Source: Amnibacterium endophyticum (GTDB taxonomy: Bacteria > Actinomycetota > Actinomycetes > Actinomycetales > Microbacteriaceae). Taken from it: a stretch of 64,000 nt of DNA. Positions 43,812-51,945 of the stretch are shown one piece after another. The notes below the pieces were generated by a model. That model saw only the letters and a list, made by a program, of their open reading frames with translations. It ran no database searches and had not been told where the DNA came from. Made by a program: the position numbers and the translations under genes. Position 1 is the stretch's first letter. Every line of letters begins with the position of its first letter. Location: the NCBI RefSeq assembly GCF_042680685.1, contig NZ_JBHUEA010000019.1, positions 14,729 to 78,728 on the forward strand, in the 5' to 3' direction.

Positions 43812-44243
43812 GGCGTGCAGCGTCGGGCAGGAGGTCTTACGCGCCTCCTCGAGGAGATCGGGGCCGCACGGACTCCCACCGGCGAGCGTAGGGGGGTCTC
43901 ATGAGCAGGGGGTTGAGACGCGATCACGACTTGTGATCGGTCGTACCGCCTCACTCCCTGTGCAGCGTACGGTCCAGTTGAAGGTGCCCCGCTGACCACT
44001 GCCGTGGGGCGATCCCGAAGAGGTGGACGTGGAAATGGTCTCAGCCTTCGGCGCCGGCACCTCGACGCTGGTCGGCCTCGTGGTAGCCGCCTGCACCTGA
44101 AGATCACGACGGTTCTCGTGAAGATCTGGTGGTCCACTCGGGAGCGTCGCCCGCGACGGAACCAGGGCTGAGCGCCGCCGCCACCTCAACAGTAGGTCGC
44201 CGAAACGGTTGCTCCTGGCCCGGGCGGGTAGCCGCGTCCGGGC
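43812..44243. other. intergenic region after the toxin gene
   Basis: About 430 bases. It contains one perfect-ended 24-base unit (43896-43919), the second copy of the flanking 15-base repeat, and a 25-codon frame with a hydrophobic end (44023-44100). No convincing gene. Confidence 0.5.
43896..43919 (+). repeat. 24-base element, one unit
   Basis: The unit begins GTCTCATGAGCAGGGG and ends GTTGAGAC, exactly 24 bases, with complete GTCTC and GAGAC ends. It is one of the best preserved copies. Confidence 0.65.
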
Positions 44244-44840
44244 TCAGGGGGCGGGTGGCGCCGCGAGTCGGTGTGCGGCTCGGACCACGAATGCGCGACG
44301 GCGCTCCCGCTCGGCCGGGTCGTCGGCAACGGTGCCCGTGATCATGCCCGCGAGCTGTGGGACGGTCTGCCACCAGGCCGCGAGGGCGATGAGGGCGAAC
44401 ACGAGGTGGCCGGCGTCGAGCGTCGCGTCGAGGAGTCCGGTCTGCTGCGCCTCGCTGAAGCGCTCCACCTTGTCGCGGTAATGCGCAGTGCGTCCGGCGG
44501 CATCGGCGGGAGGGCCGTCCTGCAGGCCCTCCCACTGCAGCAGGCGAGCGAGCTCGGGATGCGCCGCGTGGTAGTCGAAGGTGGCCCCCGCGAATGCCCC
44601 GATGTCGTCGAGGCCGGCCCCGGTCAGCCGCACCGATGCGGCCAGGCGCTCGAGCTCCTCGGCCAGGACGAGGTCCCAGAGCGCCTTCTTGTCGCCGAAG
44701 TAGCTGTACAGCCGTTCCTTGTTCACGCCCGCCCGTGCAGCGATCGCTCCGACCGTCGTGCCGTCGAACCCTCGCGCCGCGAACTCGGTCAGGGCGGCGT
44801 CGCGGAGCCTTCGCCGCGTCCTGTCCCTGTCCCAAGCCAC
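44244..44840 (-). CDS. TetR family regulator
   Basis: The 198-residue protein has a TetR HTH: RLRDAALTEFAARGFDGTTV, AIAARAGVNKERLYSYFGDKKALWD in parts. The C-terminal domain (LARLLQWEGLQDG, KVERFSEAQQTG) resembles the TetR_C_35 group. GTG 44840 is the likely start. Two CCAAC-n6-GTTGG operators separate it from the SDR gene at 44915, which it probably represses together with itself. Confidence 0.9.
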   Translation of the reverse strand: MAWDRDRTRRRLRDAALTEFAARGFDGTTVGAIAARAGVNKERLYSYFGDKKALWDLVLAEELERLAASVRLTGAGLDDIGAFAGATFDYHAAHPELARLLQWEGLQDGPPADAAGRTAHYRDKVERFSEAQQTGLLDATLDAGHLVFALIALAAWWQTVPQLAGMITGTVADDPAERERRRAFVVRAAHRLAAPPAP

Positions 44841-44851
44841 GTCGAACGGTA

Positions 44852-44900
44852 CCAACGACCGAGTTGGAGATTGGGTGTACGGTTCCAACCGCTTGGTTGG
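44852..44900. promoter_or_regulatory. twin operators CCAAC-n6-GTTGG
   Basis: Two 16-base palindromes with identical arms, CCAAC and GTTGG, and 6-base spacers lie at 44852-44867 and 44885-44900. Centres are 33 bases apart, about three turns. They fill the gap between the divergent TetR and SDR genes; the second lies 15 bases before the SDR start. Confidence 0.85.
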
Positions 44901-44914
44901 AGTTGGAGGACTCG

Positions 44915-45676
44915 ATGGACGAAGACGCGTTGGAGCTCAATCGGCAAGACCTGCTCGAGGCTCAGGGGCTGGTGGTGCTGATCACCGGCGCGAACAGCGG
45001 CATCGGGTTCGCGACCGCGCAGCAGCTCGTCGAACGAGGAGCGACGGTGTGGGTCGCAGCGCGGGACCTCGCGAAGGGCGATGCAGCAGCTCAGGGGCTC
45101 GGCCACGGGGCGCGAGCCGTGCGACTGGACGTCACCGACCCGGAGTCGATCGGCGAGGCCGTGGCGCAGGTCGGCCGCCTCGATGTCCTGATCAACAACG
45201 CCGGGGTGAACCCCGGCGGAGAGGACGTCGCGGGGACGTCGCTCGACCAGCTCCGTCGCACCTACGAGACGAACGTGTTCGGGCTCGTCGCGGTGACGCA
45301 GGCGTTCCTGCCCGCACTGCAACGGTCGGCGCATCCAAGGATCGTCAACATCTCCAGCGGCACCGGCTCGTTGACCTGGAGCAGCAGCGCCAATCCGCAG
45401 TTCGACTGGGAACGCGCCCGGGGTGGCGGTCTCGCCTATCGCAGCTCGAAGGCGGCCGTCAACGCCGTCACCGTGCTGTCGGCCCAGGCGCTCGGCGTCC
45501 GGTTCAAGGTCAACGCTCTCGCTCCCGGGCTGCGGGCCACCAACCTCGTTCCCGGCCTGAGCGCCGGCGGCGACCCCGCCGAGGCGGCCACCGGCGCCGT
45601 TCGGCTCGCCCTCCTGCCCGATGACGCGCCGTCCGGAGCGCTTTGGTCCTGGGACGGCACCCGCGCCCCCTGGTGA
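44915..45676 (+). CDS. short-chain dehydrogenase/reductase (SDR)
   Basis: The 253-residue protein is a classical SDR: ITGANSGIGFAT (TGxxxGxG NADP loop), DVTDPES, DVLINNAGVNPG (NNAG), VNISSGTGS (catalytic Ser), LAYRSSKAAVN (Tyr-x3-Lys). GGAGG precedes the ATG. Substrate unknown. It is divergent from its likely TetR repressor. Confidence 0.95.
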   Translation: MDEDALELNRQDLLEAQGLVVLITGANSGIGFATAQQLVERGATVWVAARDLAKGDAAAQGLGHGARAVRLDVTDPESIGEAVAQVGRLDVLINNAGVNPGGEDVAGTSLDQLRRTYETNVFGLVAVTQAFLPALQRSAHPRIVNISSGTGSLTWSSSANPQFDWERARGGGLAYRSSKAAVNAVTVLSAQALGVRFKVNALAPGLRATNLVPGLSAGGDPAEAATGAVRLALLPDDAPSGALWSWDGTRAPW

Positions 45677-45819
45677 ATCGCAAGGGAGGGCGAGACGTCC
45701 CGGTCGGAGGGGTGGAACCAGGACTGGTTGCGGCGTTGTCTTCAGGCGTAGGTCAGGACGTGCTCGCGCGGCGCGGATGGATCGCGCTTGAACAGATGCG
45801 GGTTGCGGGCGGGGTCCGG

Positions 45820-46275
45820 TCAGGTCTGCTGCAGTGGTTGGAGCAGGGCAGTGCTGATCCGAGCGAGGGCCTGCAGGTCGCTTGCGTTCATCTGGCCGAG
45901 GAGCTCCGTCTGGACGAATCGCCAGTGCGCGGGTCCGGCTCTGGTCAGCAGCGCCTGACCCGCGTCGGTGAGAGTGGCGAGGGTAGCTCGCCGGTCGTCC
46001 GGGTCGGTGGCACGGGTCAGGAGTCCGTCCGCCTCCAGCCGCGAGCTGACGTGGGACATTCGCGACAGGGTCGTGTTGGCCAGGCGGGCGATGCTGCTGA
46101 GCCGAGCAGTCTGGTCCGGAGAGCCGGCGAGGTGCTCCAGGACGTAGAACTCCACGCAGGTGATCCCGGCGTCCGCCTGCAGCTGCCGGTCGAGTGCGGC
46201 GGGCAGTTGCGTCATCACCCGGATGAGGTCGAACCAGGCCGCGCGGACCGGCTCGGGCAGCCCGGAATCCTGCAT
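45820..46275 (-). CDS. MarR family regulator
   Basis: The 151-residue protein is a MarR winged helix: ITCVEFYVLEHLAGSPDQTA, RLSSIARLANTTLSRMSHVSSRLE in parts, and the wing DPDDRRATLATLTDAG. ATG 46275 follows GAAGG. It is divergent from the NAD-binding gene at 46346, and the gap has TGCA-rich symmetric sequence. Confidence 0.92.
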   Translation of the reverse strand: MQDSGLPEPVRAAWFDLIRVMTQLPAALDRQLQADAGITCVEFYVLEHLAGSPDQTARLSSIARLANTTLSRMSHVSSRLEADGLLTRATDPDDRRATLATLTDAGQALLTRAGPAHWRFVQTELLGQMNASDLQALARISTALLQPLQQT

Positions 46276-46345
46276 TGGTTGCACCTTCAATCTTTTGCAC
46301 TACATTGCATGCAGCAACAACCATTGTGCAGGAGGAGATCTCGTC
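46276..46345. promoter_or_regulatory. MarR-controlled divergent promoter region
   Basis: The gap is unusually AT-rich and holds TTGCATGCAG at 46305-46314, a near palindrome, with TTGCAC (46295-46300) and TTGTGCA (46324-46330) around it. MarR proteins bind such sites; the exact operator is inferred. Confidence 0.4.
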
Positions 46346-46966
46346 ATGCGTATCGCCGTGCTCGGTTCCACCGGTCCGACCGGGCGTGAACTCGTCGCTC
46401 AAGGGCTCGCGAGCGGTCATGAGGTGGTCGCGATCGCGCGTCGGCCGGAGGCGTGGTCGGAGCTGCGCGATGCGCGCCTTGAGGTGGCGCGCGGCGACGT
46501 GGAGGACCCTGCTTCGATCGCGCGCGCCGTGGAGGGGACAGACGTGCTGGTCTCGGCGCTGGGTCTCTCTCGGGCGCAGGCGCCGGGTGTGTTGACCGCT
46601 GGAGCGCGGGCGGTGCTGGCTGCGGCGCCGGCGCGGGTCATCTGGCTCGGCTCGCTGGGCGGGAACCCGTCGGCGGAGGTGGCGGGGCCGGTGTGGCCGG
46701 GACTGATGCGGATCGTGCTGCGGCGCGAGATGCCGGACAAGAACCGGGCCGACGTGCTCCTGCTGGACGGCGGGGCGACGCTGGTGCACGCCGGGCCGCT
46801 GACCAAGGGTGCGAGCAGCGCTGCGGCCGAGGTGGTGCCGCTGGACGAGCTGCGCCGACGCATCCTGCCCCGCGCGATCTCCCGGGCCGATGTGGCGGCC
46901 GCGATGCTGAAGGAGGCCGCCGACGCCCGCTACCCGGGCCAGGTGGTGGTCCCGGTCGCGCGCTGA
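46346..46966 (+). CDS. NAD(P)H-binding epimerase-like protein
   Basis: The 206-residue protein begins MRIAVLGSTGPTGRELVAQG (GxxGxxG Rossmann motif), then ARRPEAWSEL, VARGDVEDPASIARAV, and a C-terminal RADVAAAMLKEA. This is the atypical SDR (NmrA/TrkA-like) group with short chain. The catalytic Tyr-x3-Lys is missing, so it may be a redox sensor or reductase. Divergent MarR. Confidence 0.9.
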   Translation: MRIAVLGSTGPTGRELVAQGLASGHEVVAIARRPEAWSELRDARLEVARGDVEDPASIARAVEGTDVLVSALGLSRAQAPGVLTAGARAVLAAAPARVIWLGSLGGNPSAEVAGPVWPGLMRIVLRREMPDKNRADVLLLDGGATLVHAGPLTKGASSAAAEVVPLDELRRRILPRAISRADVAAAMLKEAADARYPGQVVVPVAR

Positions 46967-46979
46967 TGGGAGACGCCGG

Positions 46980-47555
46980 TCAGCGACGCTCGACCTGCGC
47001 CTGCAGCGCTGGGGCGATCAGCTCCACCACCGCTGCCAGCGGCATCTCGGCCAGCGGCCCCAGTCGGATCACGTAGCGGGTGAGCGCGACGCCGAGCAGC
47101 ATCGCGCTCACCGGTGCCAGCTGTGGTTGCGGCGCTGCGGGGAGCACATGAGTCTCCAGGAACTCCTGCACGATGGCCGTCGCCCCCGGGGCCCCGATCG
47201 CACCCCGCATCAACGCCCGTGCGGGCAGTGCCGTCTCCGGTGCCTCCCAGAGCGACAGGTAGGCCTCCGCCAGACGCCGCCCGCGGTCCTCGCCGGATCC
47301 GGCCGCCGCGGCGCCGAGGTCCGGCAGCGCGCTGTGCAGGTGCTCCAGCACTGAACCGAACAGGCCGTCCTTGCTGCCGAAGAACTGGATCACGAGCGCG
47401 TTGTCGACACCAGCTTCGGTCGCAACGGCCCGGATCGTCGTGGCGCTGTAGCCGGTCTCCGCGAACAGTCTGGTCGCGGCGGCGAGCACCGCACCGCGGC
47501 TGGACTCGGGACCGGGTCTGCGGCCGGTCCGTCGGGTGGTCGCAGCATCTGGCAC
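46980..47555 (-). CDS. TetR family regulator
   Basis: The 191-residue protein has the HTH LAAATRLFAETGYSATTIRA and ATEAGVDNALVIQFFGSKDGLF in parts. C-terminal part (AYLSLWEAPETALPARALMRGA) fits TetR_C_17/Rv1353c-like. GTG 47555 start. It is divergent from the DHA2 exporter at 47690, which is its likely target, and converges on the NAD-binding gene. Confidence 0.92.
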   Translation of the reverse strand: MPDAATTRRTGRRPGPESSRGAVLAAATRLFAETGYSATTIRAVATEAGVDNALVIQFFGSKDGLFGSVLEHLHSALPDLGAAAAGSGEDRGRRLAEAYLSLWEAPETALPARALMRGAIGAPGATAIVQEFLETHVLPAAPQPQLAPVSAMLLGVALTRYVIRLGPLAEMPLAAVVELIAPALQAQVERR

Positions 47556-47596
47556 CTGCTCATGGTCGCACCGCAGCCGACCGGGGCATGCTGCGC

Positions 47597-47664
47597 ACCG
47601 ACTGGGAGAAATCAGCGTTCGATGAGTTCTGCCTGCCGCCGGCCTACGCTGATATCACCGACTG
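47597..47664. promoter_or_regulatory. symmetric elements between tetR and exporter genes
   Basis: ATCAGCGT (47611-47618) and ACGCTGAT (47646-47653) form an inverted repeat with 27 bases between; ACCGACTG occurs at 47597-47604 and 47657-47664 as a direct repeat 60 bases apart. The region is the promoter of the exporter. Which of these TetR binds is unknown. Confidence 0.4.
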
Positions 47665-47689
47665 TTGAGTTGATCGAGTGCGAGGGCTT

Positions 47690-49180
47690 GTGGTGGAGAA
47701 CGTGGAGCAGGGCGAGGTGCGGACGGATCGGCGGCGCTGGTTGGTGCTGGCGGTGATCGGGCTGGCGCAGCTGATGGTGGTGCTGGATGCGACCGTGGTG
47801 AACATCGCGCTGCCATCCGCGCAGGCGGACCTGGGGTTCAGCACCGCGGACCGGCAATGGGTGGTGACGGCGTACTCGCTGGCGTTCGGCAGCCTGCTGC
47901 TGCTCGGCGGAAGGTTGTCGGACCTGGTCAGCCGGAAGCGGATGTTCCTGATCGGGGTGCTCGGCTTCGCGGCTGCCTCTGCGGTGGGCGGGGCCGCGCA
48001 GTCCTTCGAGGTGCTGGTCGCCGCCCGGGTCGCGCAGGGCGCGTTCGGTGCGGTGCTGGCCCCGACCGCGCTGTCGGTGCTGACCACCACGTTCACGGCC
48101 CCGAAGGAGCGCGCCCGTGCGTTCGGGATCTTCGGGGCGATCGCCGGCGCGGGAGGCGCGGTGGGACTGCTGCTCGGCGGCGTGCTGACCGAGGCACTGG
48201 ACTGGAGGTGGAACCTCTACGTCAACGACGTGATCGCTGTGTTCGCCCTGCTCGGTGGCATCGCATTCATCCGCACCACCGCACGGGCCACGACACGTCG
48301 CAGCATCGACCTGCTCGGCACACTGCTGGCCACCACGGCGCTGTTCGGGCTGGTCTTCGGGATCACTCGCGTGCAATCCGACGGCTGGGACGCGCCGATC
48401 ACGTGGCTCCCGCTGATCGCTTTCGGCGTACTGCTGACTGCGTTCGTCATCCGGCAGCGCACCGCCGCCGCACCGATCCTGCCGCTGGGGATCGTGCTGG
48501 ACCGCAACCGTGCTGCGGGATACCTGTCGATCCTGGTAGCCAGCACGGGCATGTTCGGGGTGTTTCTCTTCGTCACCTACTACCTGCAGTCCACGCTGCA
48601 CTACACGCCGATCCGAACCGGCGTCGCCTTCCTGCCGATGATCGGGTCGCTGATCGTCGCCGCTCAGATCGCAAGTAGTCGCTTCGTGCCTCGATTCGGG
48701 CCCAAGGCCGTCGTCCCGGTCGGGATGCTGCTCGGGGTCGCCGGAATGCTCTGGCTGACCGGACTGGACGCATCCAGCTCCTACGCCGGCGGCGTGCTGC
48801 CACCCCTGCTGGTGCTCGGCGCGGCGATGGGCACGGTGCTGCCGGCCTCGATGCAGCGGGCGACCCTCGGGGTCGAGCCCGGAGTCGCCGGTGTCGCCTC
48901 AGCCCTGGTGAGCACCAGTCAGCAGGTCGGCGGCTCCGTCGGCACCGCGGTGCTGAACACCGTCGCAGCGACCGCGATCAGCAACTACGTTTCCGCCCAC
49001 GTCCCGCCGACCCCAGCCGGGCCCGGGCGGGCCGCCATCGCCGGCTACGACGCGGCTTACTGGTGGGGCGCCGGGTTCTTCCTCCTCGGCGCGGTCCTGT
49101 CCGCCACCCTCTACCGCCGTCGAACCAACGACGTGCAGCCCGCCGACGCGCAGCAGGTGCCGGAAACTGCGGCTGCCTGA
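47690..49180 (+). CDS. DHA2-type MFS drug exporter
   Basis: The 496-residue, 14-helix protein has DHA2 marks: LMVVLDATVVNIALPS (motif D1 region), RQWVVTAYSLAFGSLLLLGGRLSDL in parts, GAIAGAGGAVGLLLGG (motif C) and AMGTVLPASMQ. Drug or metabolite export is likely. GTG 47678 is also possible. Its divergent TetR suggests inducible expression. A thioesterase gene follows 110 bases downstream. Confidence 0.93.
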   Translation: MVENVEQGEVRTDRRRWLVLAVIGLAQLMVVLDATVVNIALPSAQADLGFSTADRQWVVTAYSLAFGSLLLLGGRLSDLVSRKRMFLIGVLGFAAASAVGGAAQSFEVLVAARVAQGAFGAVLAPTALSVLTTTFTAPKERARAFGIFGAIAGAGGAVGLLLGGVLTEALDWRWNLYVNDVIAVFALLGGIAFIRTTARATTRRSIDLLGTLLATTALFGLVFGITRVQSDGWDAPITWLPLIAFGVLLTAFVIRQRTAAAPILPLGIVLDRNRAAGYLSILVASTGMFGVFLFVTYYLQSTLHYTPIRTGVAFLPMIGSLIVAAQIASSRFVPRFGPKAVVPVGMLLGVAGMLWLTGLDASSSYAGGVLPPLLVLGAAMGTVLPASMQRATLGVEPGVAGVASALVSTSQQVGGSVGTAVLNTVAATAISNYVSAHVPPTPAGPGRAAIAGYDAAYWWGAGFFLLGAVLSATLYRRRTNDVQPADAQQVPETAAA

Positions 49181-49290
49181 CCCCGCCCCTCACCGGGCGC
49201 CGAAACTCCAACCGGGTGACACGCGTCGGCGCGGCACCCACCAGTCCTCAGAACCGTCAATCTGAGCTCTCACTACGTGAACGGAGCGCC

Positions 49291-49719
49291 ATGTCCGCCA
49301 CCCCGCCGGTTACCACCGAACTGATCCACCGCCTGGTCCCGTTCTCGAAGTTCCTCGAAGTCACCTTCTCGACCCTCACCACCGACCGCGTCGTCGCACA
49401 GCTCCCCGCTCGCGGAGAGCTCGCGACCATCGGAGCAGGAGTGCACGGCGGGGCCCAGATGGCTCTGGCTGACATCGCCGCGGCGGTCATGGCAGTGCTG
49501 GCCGGCGGGGACCCGACCGCGGCGCCAGCGACCATGCAGTCCTCCACGAACTTCTTGCGGCCCGCTCGTGGCGATCTGACCGCCACCGCGACCGTCGAGC
49601 GAGCAGGGAGGTCCACCGTGATCGATGTGACGATCACCGACGAGCACGACTCGGTCACCGCACTCGTCCGTCAGATCGTGCAGGTCCGCCCGTCACGGCA
49701 GACGTCCGGACCTCGATAG
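49291..49719 (+). CDS. PaaI-like hotdog thioesterase
   Basis: The 142-residue protein is a hotdog fold protein: LVPFSKFLEVTFSTLTTDRV, GAGVHGGAQMALADIAAAVM (the H-G-G-x-x-x-x-x-x-D active-site loop), and FLRPARGDLTATATVERAGRS. PaaI-type thioesterases hydrolyse acyl-CoAs. ATG 49291 follows ACGGAG. Its role near the exporter is unclear. Confidence 0.9.
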   Translation: MSATPPVTTELIHRLVPFSKFLEVTFSTLTTDRVVAQLPARGELATIGAGVHGGAQMALADIAAAVMAVLAGGDPTAAPATMQSSTNFLRPARGDLTATATVERAGRSTVIDVTITDEHDSVTALVRQIVQVRPSRQTSGPR

Positions 49720-49874
49720 CGACAGCGCCAGCGCGGGTTCGAGTCCGCGAGCTGGGGCCGATGGAACTTGTGAGCAGTGCAGCGAGTCGCCTGGGGCGAA
49801 CGCTCCGCGACTGTGTGGCGCAGTCGCCCTCGGGGCGCAGCAGGAATCGCTCGAGCTTCGGCGTCCGCTGACCG

Positions 49875-50987
49875 TCAAAGGGTGACGACGAGTTTGGCAG
49901 CCGAAACACCGCGGCGCTGAAGGTCGAGCGCAGTCTGGATGTCCTGAAGGTCGTGACCGACGACCTCGGGTCGTGGGCTGATCGCGTGGCGGTGCTCGGC
50001 GAGGGCTGCCGGCAGGTGGTACTGGTAGACGGCGGTGCTGACGTCGTTGTTCTTGAGGCTCGTGCCGAAGATGAAGCGCGCACGGACTCCGAGTCGTCGC
50101 GCGGTGACCTGCATCGGGATGGTCGCGCGGACGAGTCGGGCGGTGAGGGCGATGCGGTCGGTGAGTCGGTCGCTGGCGAGGACGGCGAAGTCGACCGGCG
50201 GGGTGCCGATGGCGACCTTGCGGTCGCCATGCGCGGCGCCGGCGATTCGGACGCAGGCGGGGGCGCTGGTGGTGCCGAGGGCGAGTGCGCCGGCGAAGCG
50301 GCGATGGGTGAAGGCGGTGATGATCGCCGACTCCACGTCGTCGGCGCGGTAGTCGAAGACCTCTGCCGCGCCGAGAGATCTGACGTGGTCGAAGTTGCGG
50401 GGGGATGCGGTCGCGATGACCTCGTAGCCGGCCGCGACGGCGAGCTGGATCGCTTGACTGCCGACGCTCGTCGAGCCGCCCCACACCAGCAGCGTCTGCC
50501 CGCTCGGGATCGAACCCGTACCCGGGGCGCGCAGGCCGAGCTGGTCCTGCTGGAAGAGCGCGGAGGACGCCGTGGAGACCGCCAGCGGCAGGGTCGCGGC
50601 TTCCTCGAAGGTCAGGTCGTCGGGGATCGGGCAGGTGAGCCGCTCGAGGGCGACCGGGTAGTGCTGAAAGGCGCCCTCCGCCGGCCGGTTGCTGTCCTTG
50701 TCCGTGCCGACCGTGTGGGCCAGCACGCGGTCACCGACGCGGAACCGGGTGACATCGGTCCCGACCTCGACGACCTCGCCCGCGACGTCGGAGCCGATCA
50801 CCGTCGGGTAGTGCAGCCATCGATAGGTGATGTTCCCGTCGACCTGGATGATCCACTCGAGCGGGTTAAGTGCGACCGCTCGACTCCGGATGACGACCTG
50901 ATCGGCCGCTGCCTGCGGATAGGGGGCGGGTCCGACTTCAAGTCGGGCGTGCTTGCTGCGGATCCAGGCCGCACGGTTCTCGGGCAT
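49875..50987 (-). CDS. zinc-type alcohol dehydrogenase-like MDR protein
   Basis: The 370-residue protein has VVIRSRAVALNPLEWIIQV, VIGSDVAGEVVEVGTDV, RFRVGDRVLAHT, LLVWGGSTSVGSQAIQLAVAAG and VSAAKLVVTL. Catalytic zinc ligands are absent, so it belongs to the zinc-free trans-enoyl reductase/quinone reductase branch (LovC-like). It is divergent from a TetR gene with paired operators in the gap. Confidence 0.9.
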   Translation of the reverse strand: MPENRAAWIRSKHARLEVGPAPYPQAAADQVVIRSRAVALNPLEWIIQVDGNITYRWLHYPTVIGSDVAGEVVEVGTDVTRFRVGDRVLAHTVGTDKDSNRPAEGAFQHYPVALERLTCPIPDDLTFEEAATLPLAVSTASSALFQQDQLGLRAPGTGSIPSGQTLLVWGGSTSVGSQAIQLAVAAGYEVIATASPRNFDHVRSLGAAEVFDYRADDVESAIITAFTHRRFAGALALGTTSAPACVRIAGAAHGDRKVAIGTPPVDFAVLASDRLTDRIALTARLVRATIPMQVTARRLGVRARFIFGTSLKNNDVSTAVYQYHLPAALAEHRHAISPRPEVVGHDLQDIQTALDLQRRGVSAAKLVVTL

Positions 50988-51006
50988 GACGTCCCTCTCG
51001 ACTGAT

Positions 51007-51052
51007 TGCACTCGGTGTAGTCAAAGCGTCACACGGAACTGCACCAAGTGCA
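51007..51052. promoter_or_regulatory. twin operators TGCAC-n3-GTGyA
   Basis: TGCACTCGGTGTA (51007-51019) and TGCACCAAGTGCA (51040-51052) are 13-base palindromes with 3-base spacers, centres 33 bases apart. The second lies where the -35 of a leaderless TetR promoter (TAGGCT at 51063-51068, GTG at 51075) would be. Target of the TetR gene, by inference. Confidence 0.8.
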
Positions 51053-51074
51053 ATTCGCGGCGTAGGCTCTCGAC

Positions 51075-51632
51075 GTGGCGCGCTGGGCGGAGGGTGGGGG
51101 CGAGCGCCTGCAGCTGGCGGCGATGCAGCTCTTCCAGGAGCGCGGATATGACGCGGTGACCGTCGCGGAGATCGCGGAGCGGGCTGGCCTGACGAAGCGC
51201 TCCTTCTTCAATCACTTCGCCGACAAGCGCGAGGTGCTCTTCGCCGGCGCGGCCGCTCTGCAAGCTGAAGTCGTGCAACACATCCGTGCCGGTGGAGCGG
51301 ACGAAGTCGCCATGGATGCGGCCCTGAGCGGTCTCGCGAAGGCCGGCGAGGGGCTGGCGGACTACCTGGAGCACGCTGCGGCGCGCCATGCCCTGCTGGT
51401 CGCCTCACCCGAGTTGTTGGAACGCGACGCCTTCAAGAACGCCTCGATGGCGGATGTGATCGCACAGGCTCTCGAGGAACGCGGCACACCGCCGCGGACC
51501 GCGCATCTCACCGCTCGAACTGCGGTCCTGATCTTCAACACTGCCTTCGCCGACTGGGCCTCGAACCCGGACGTCGACTTCGGCTTCCACCTGGACCAGG
51601 CACGCGCAGATCTGATCGGGGCCGTCAGCTGA
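51075..51632 (+). CDS. TetR family regulator
   Basis: The 185-residue protein has the HTH RLQLAAMQLFQERGYDAVTV and AEIAERAGLTKRSFFNHFADKREVLF in parts; RSFFNHF is the AcrR-type recognition helix. The C-terminal domain resembles the actinobacterial MftR-like group. GTG 51075 lies seven bases after TAGGCT, suggesting a leaderless transcript. It probably represses the divergent MDR gene and itself. Confidence 0.92.
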   Translation: MARWAEGGGERLQLAAMQLFQERGYDAVTVAEIAERAGLTKRSFFNHFADKREVLFAGAAALQAEVVQHIRAGGADEVAMDAALSGLAKAGEGLADYLEHAAARHALLVASPELLERDAFKNASMADVIAQALEERGTPPRTAHLTARTAVLIFNTAFADWASNPDVDFGFHLDQARADLIGAVS

Positions 51633-51747
51633 AGGCCGGTGGTGCAGGGCTCGCCCATCATCTCGAGAGCCGGCCGGTTCTGCTGCAGCGCCCGCCTGAC
51701 TGCCGGCGACCACATCGTCGCCCGCTCACCCGCCCTCCGTGGGACTT

Positions 51748-51819
51748 GTCTCTCGGGCAGGCGCGTGACGGGTCTTCTAACCAGGGCGGTGGGACGTCTC
51801 GCGGGCGCACACCTGAGAC
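51748..51819 (+). repeat. 24-base element, three tandem units
   Basis: Three consecutive 24-base units: the first begins GTCTCTCGGGCAGG, the second GTCTTCTAACCAGG (divergent, ending GGGAC), the third GTCTCGCGGGCGC and ends CTGAGAC. The exact 24-base spacing of the GTCT starts over 72 bases is the strongest evidence that this is a tandem repeat and not chance. Confidence 0.7.
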
Positions 51820-51871
51820 GGACGCCGTGGCCGCACGGCAGTGATGCGGACGCGAGGTCTGCGGACTGCGC

Positions 51872-51902
51872 TTGACGTTGCCGTTGCGTCAGTGCCTACC
51901 GT
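51872..51902 (+). promoter_or_regulatory. MerR-type promoter with 19-base spacer
   Basis: TTGACG (51872-51877) and TACCGT (51897-51902) are separated by 19 bases. A dyad TGACG/CGTCA (51873-51891, 9-base centre) overlaps the -35 and fills most of the spacer. This is the layout of MerR family promoters, where the activator unwinds an overlong spacer. It precedes the TipAL-like gene at 51946. Confidence 0.75.
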
Positions 51903-51945
51903 CGATCGGGCCGGCGAAGCCGGTGGTCCGTGAGGTGAGGTGGCG

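Larger units (their letters stand above)
43074..43841. repeat. 15-base direct repeat flanking the toxin-antitoxin module
   Basis: GCAGGAGGTCTTACG occurs at 43074-43088 and again at 43827-43841, bracketing the antitoxin and toxin genes. Flanking bases differ at both sides. This may be a trace of module insertion, or a by-product of the 24-base element family, whose divergent copies lie at both ends. Confidence 0.5.

Noticed and set aside
44023..44100. 25-codon frame ending in a hydrophobic, Thr/Cys-tailed segment, at first sight like a lanthipeptide precursor
   Set aside because: No lanthipeptide synthetase, protease or transporter gene is nearby, the leader lacks a convincing start and ribosome site, and the hydrophobic end looks more like a membrane-helix remnant.
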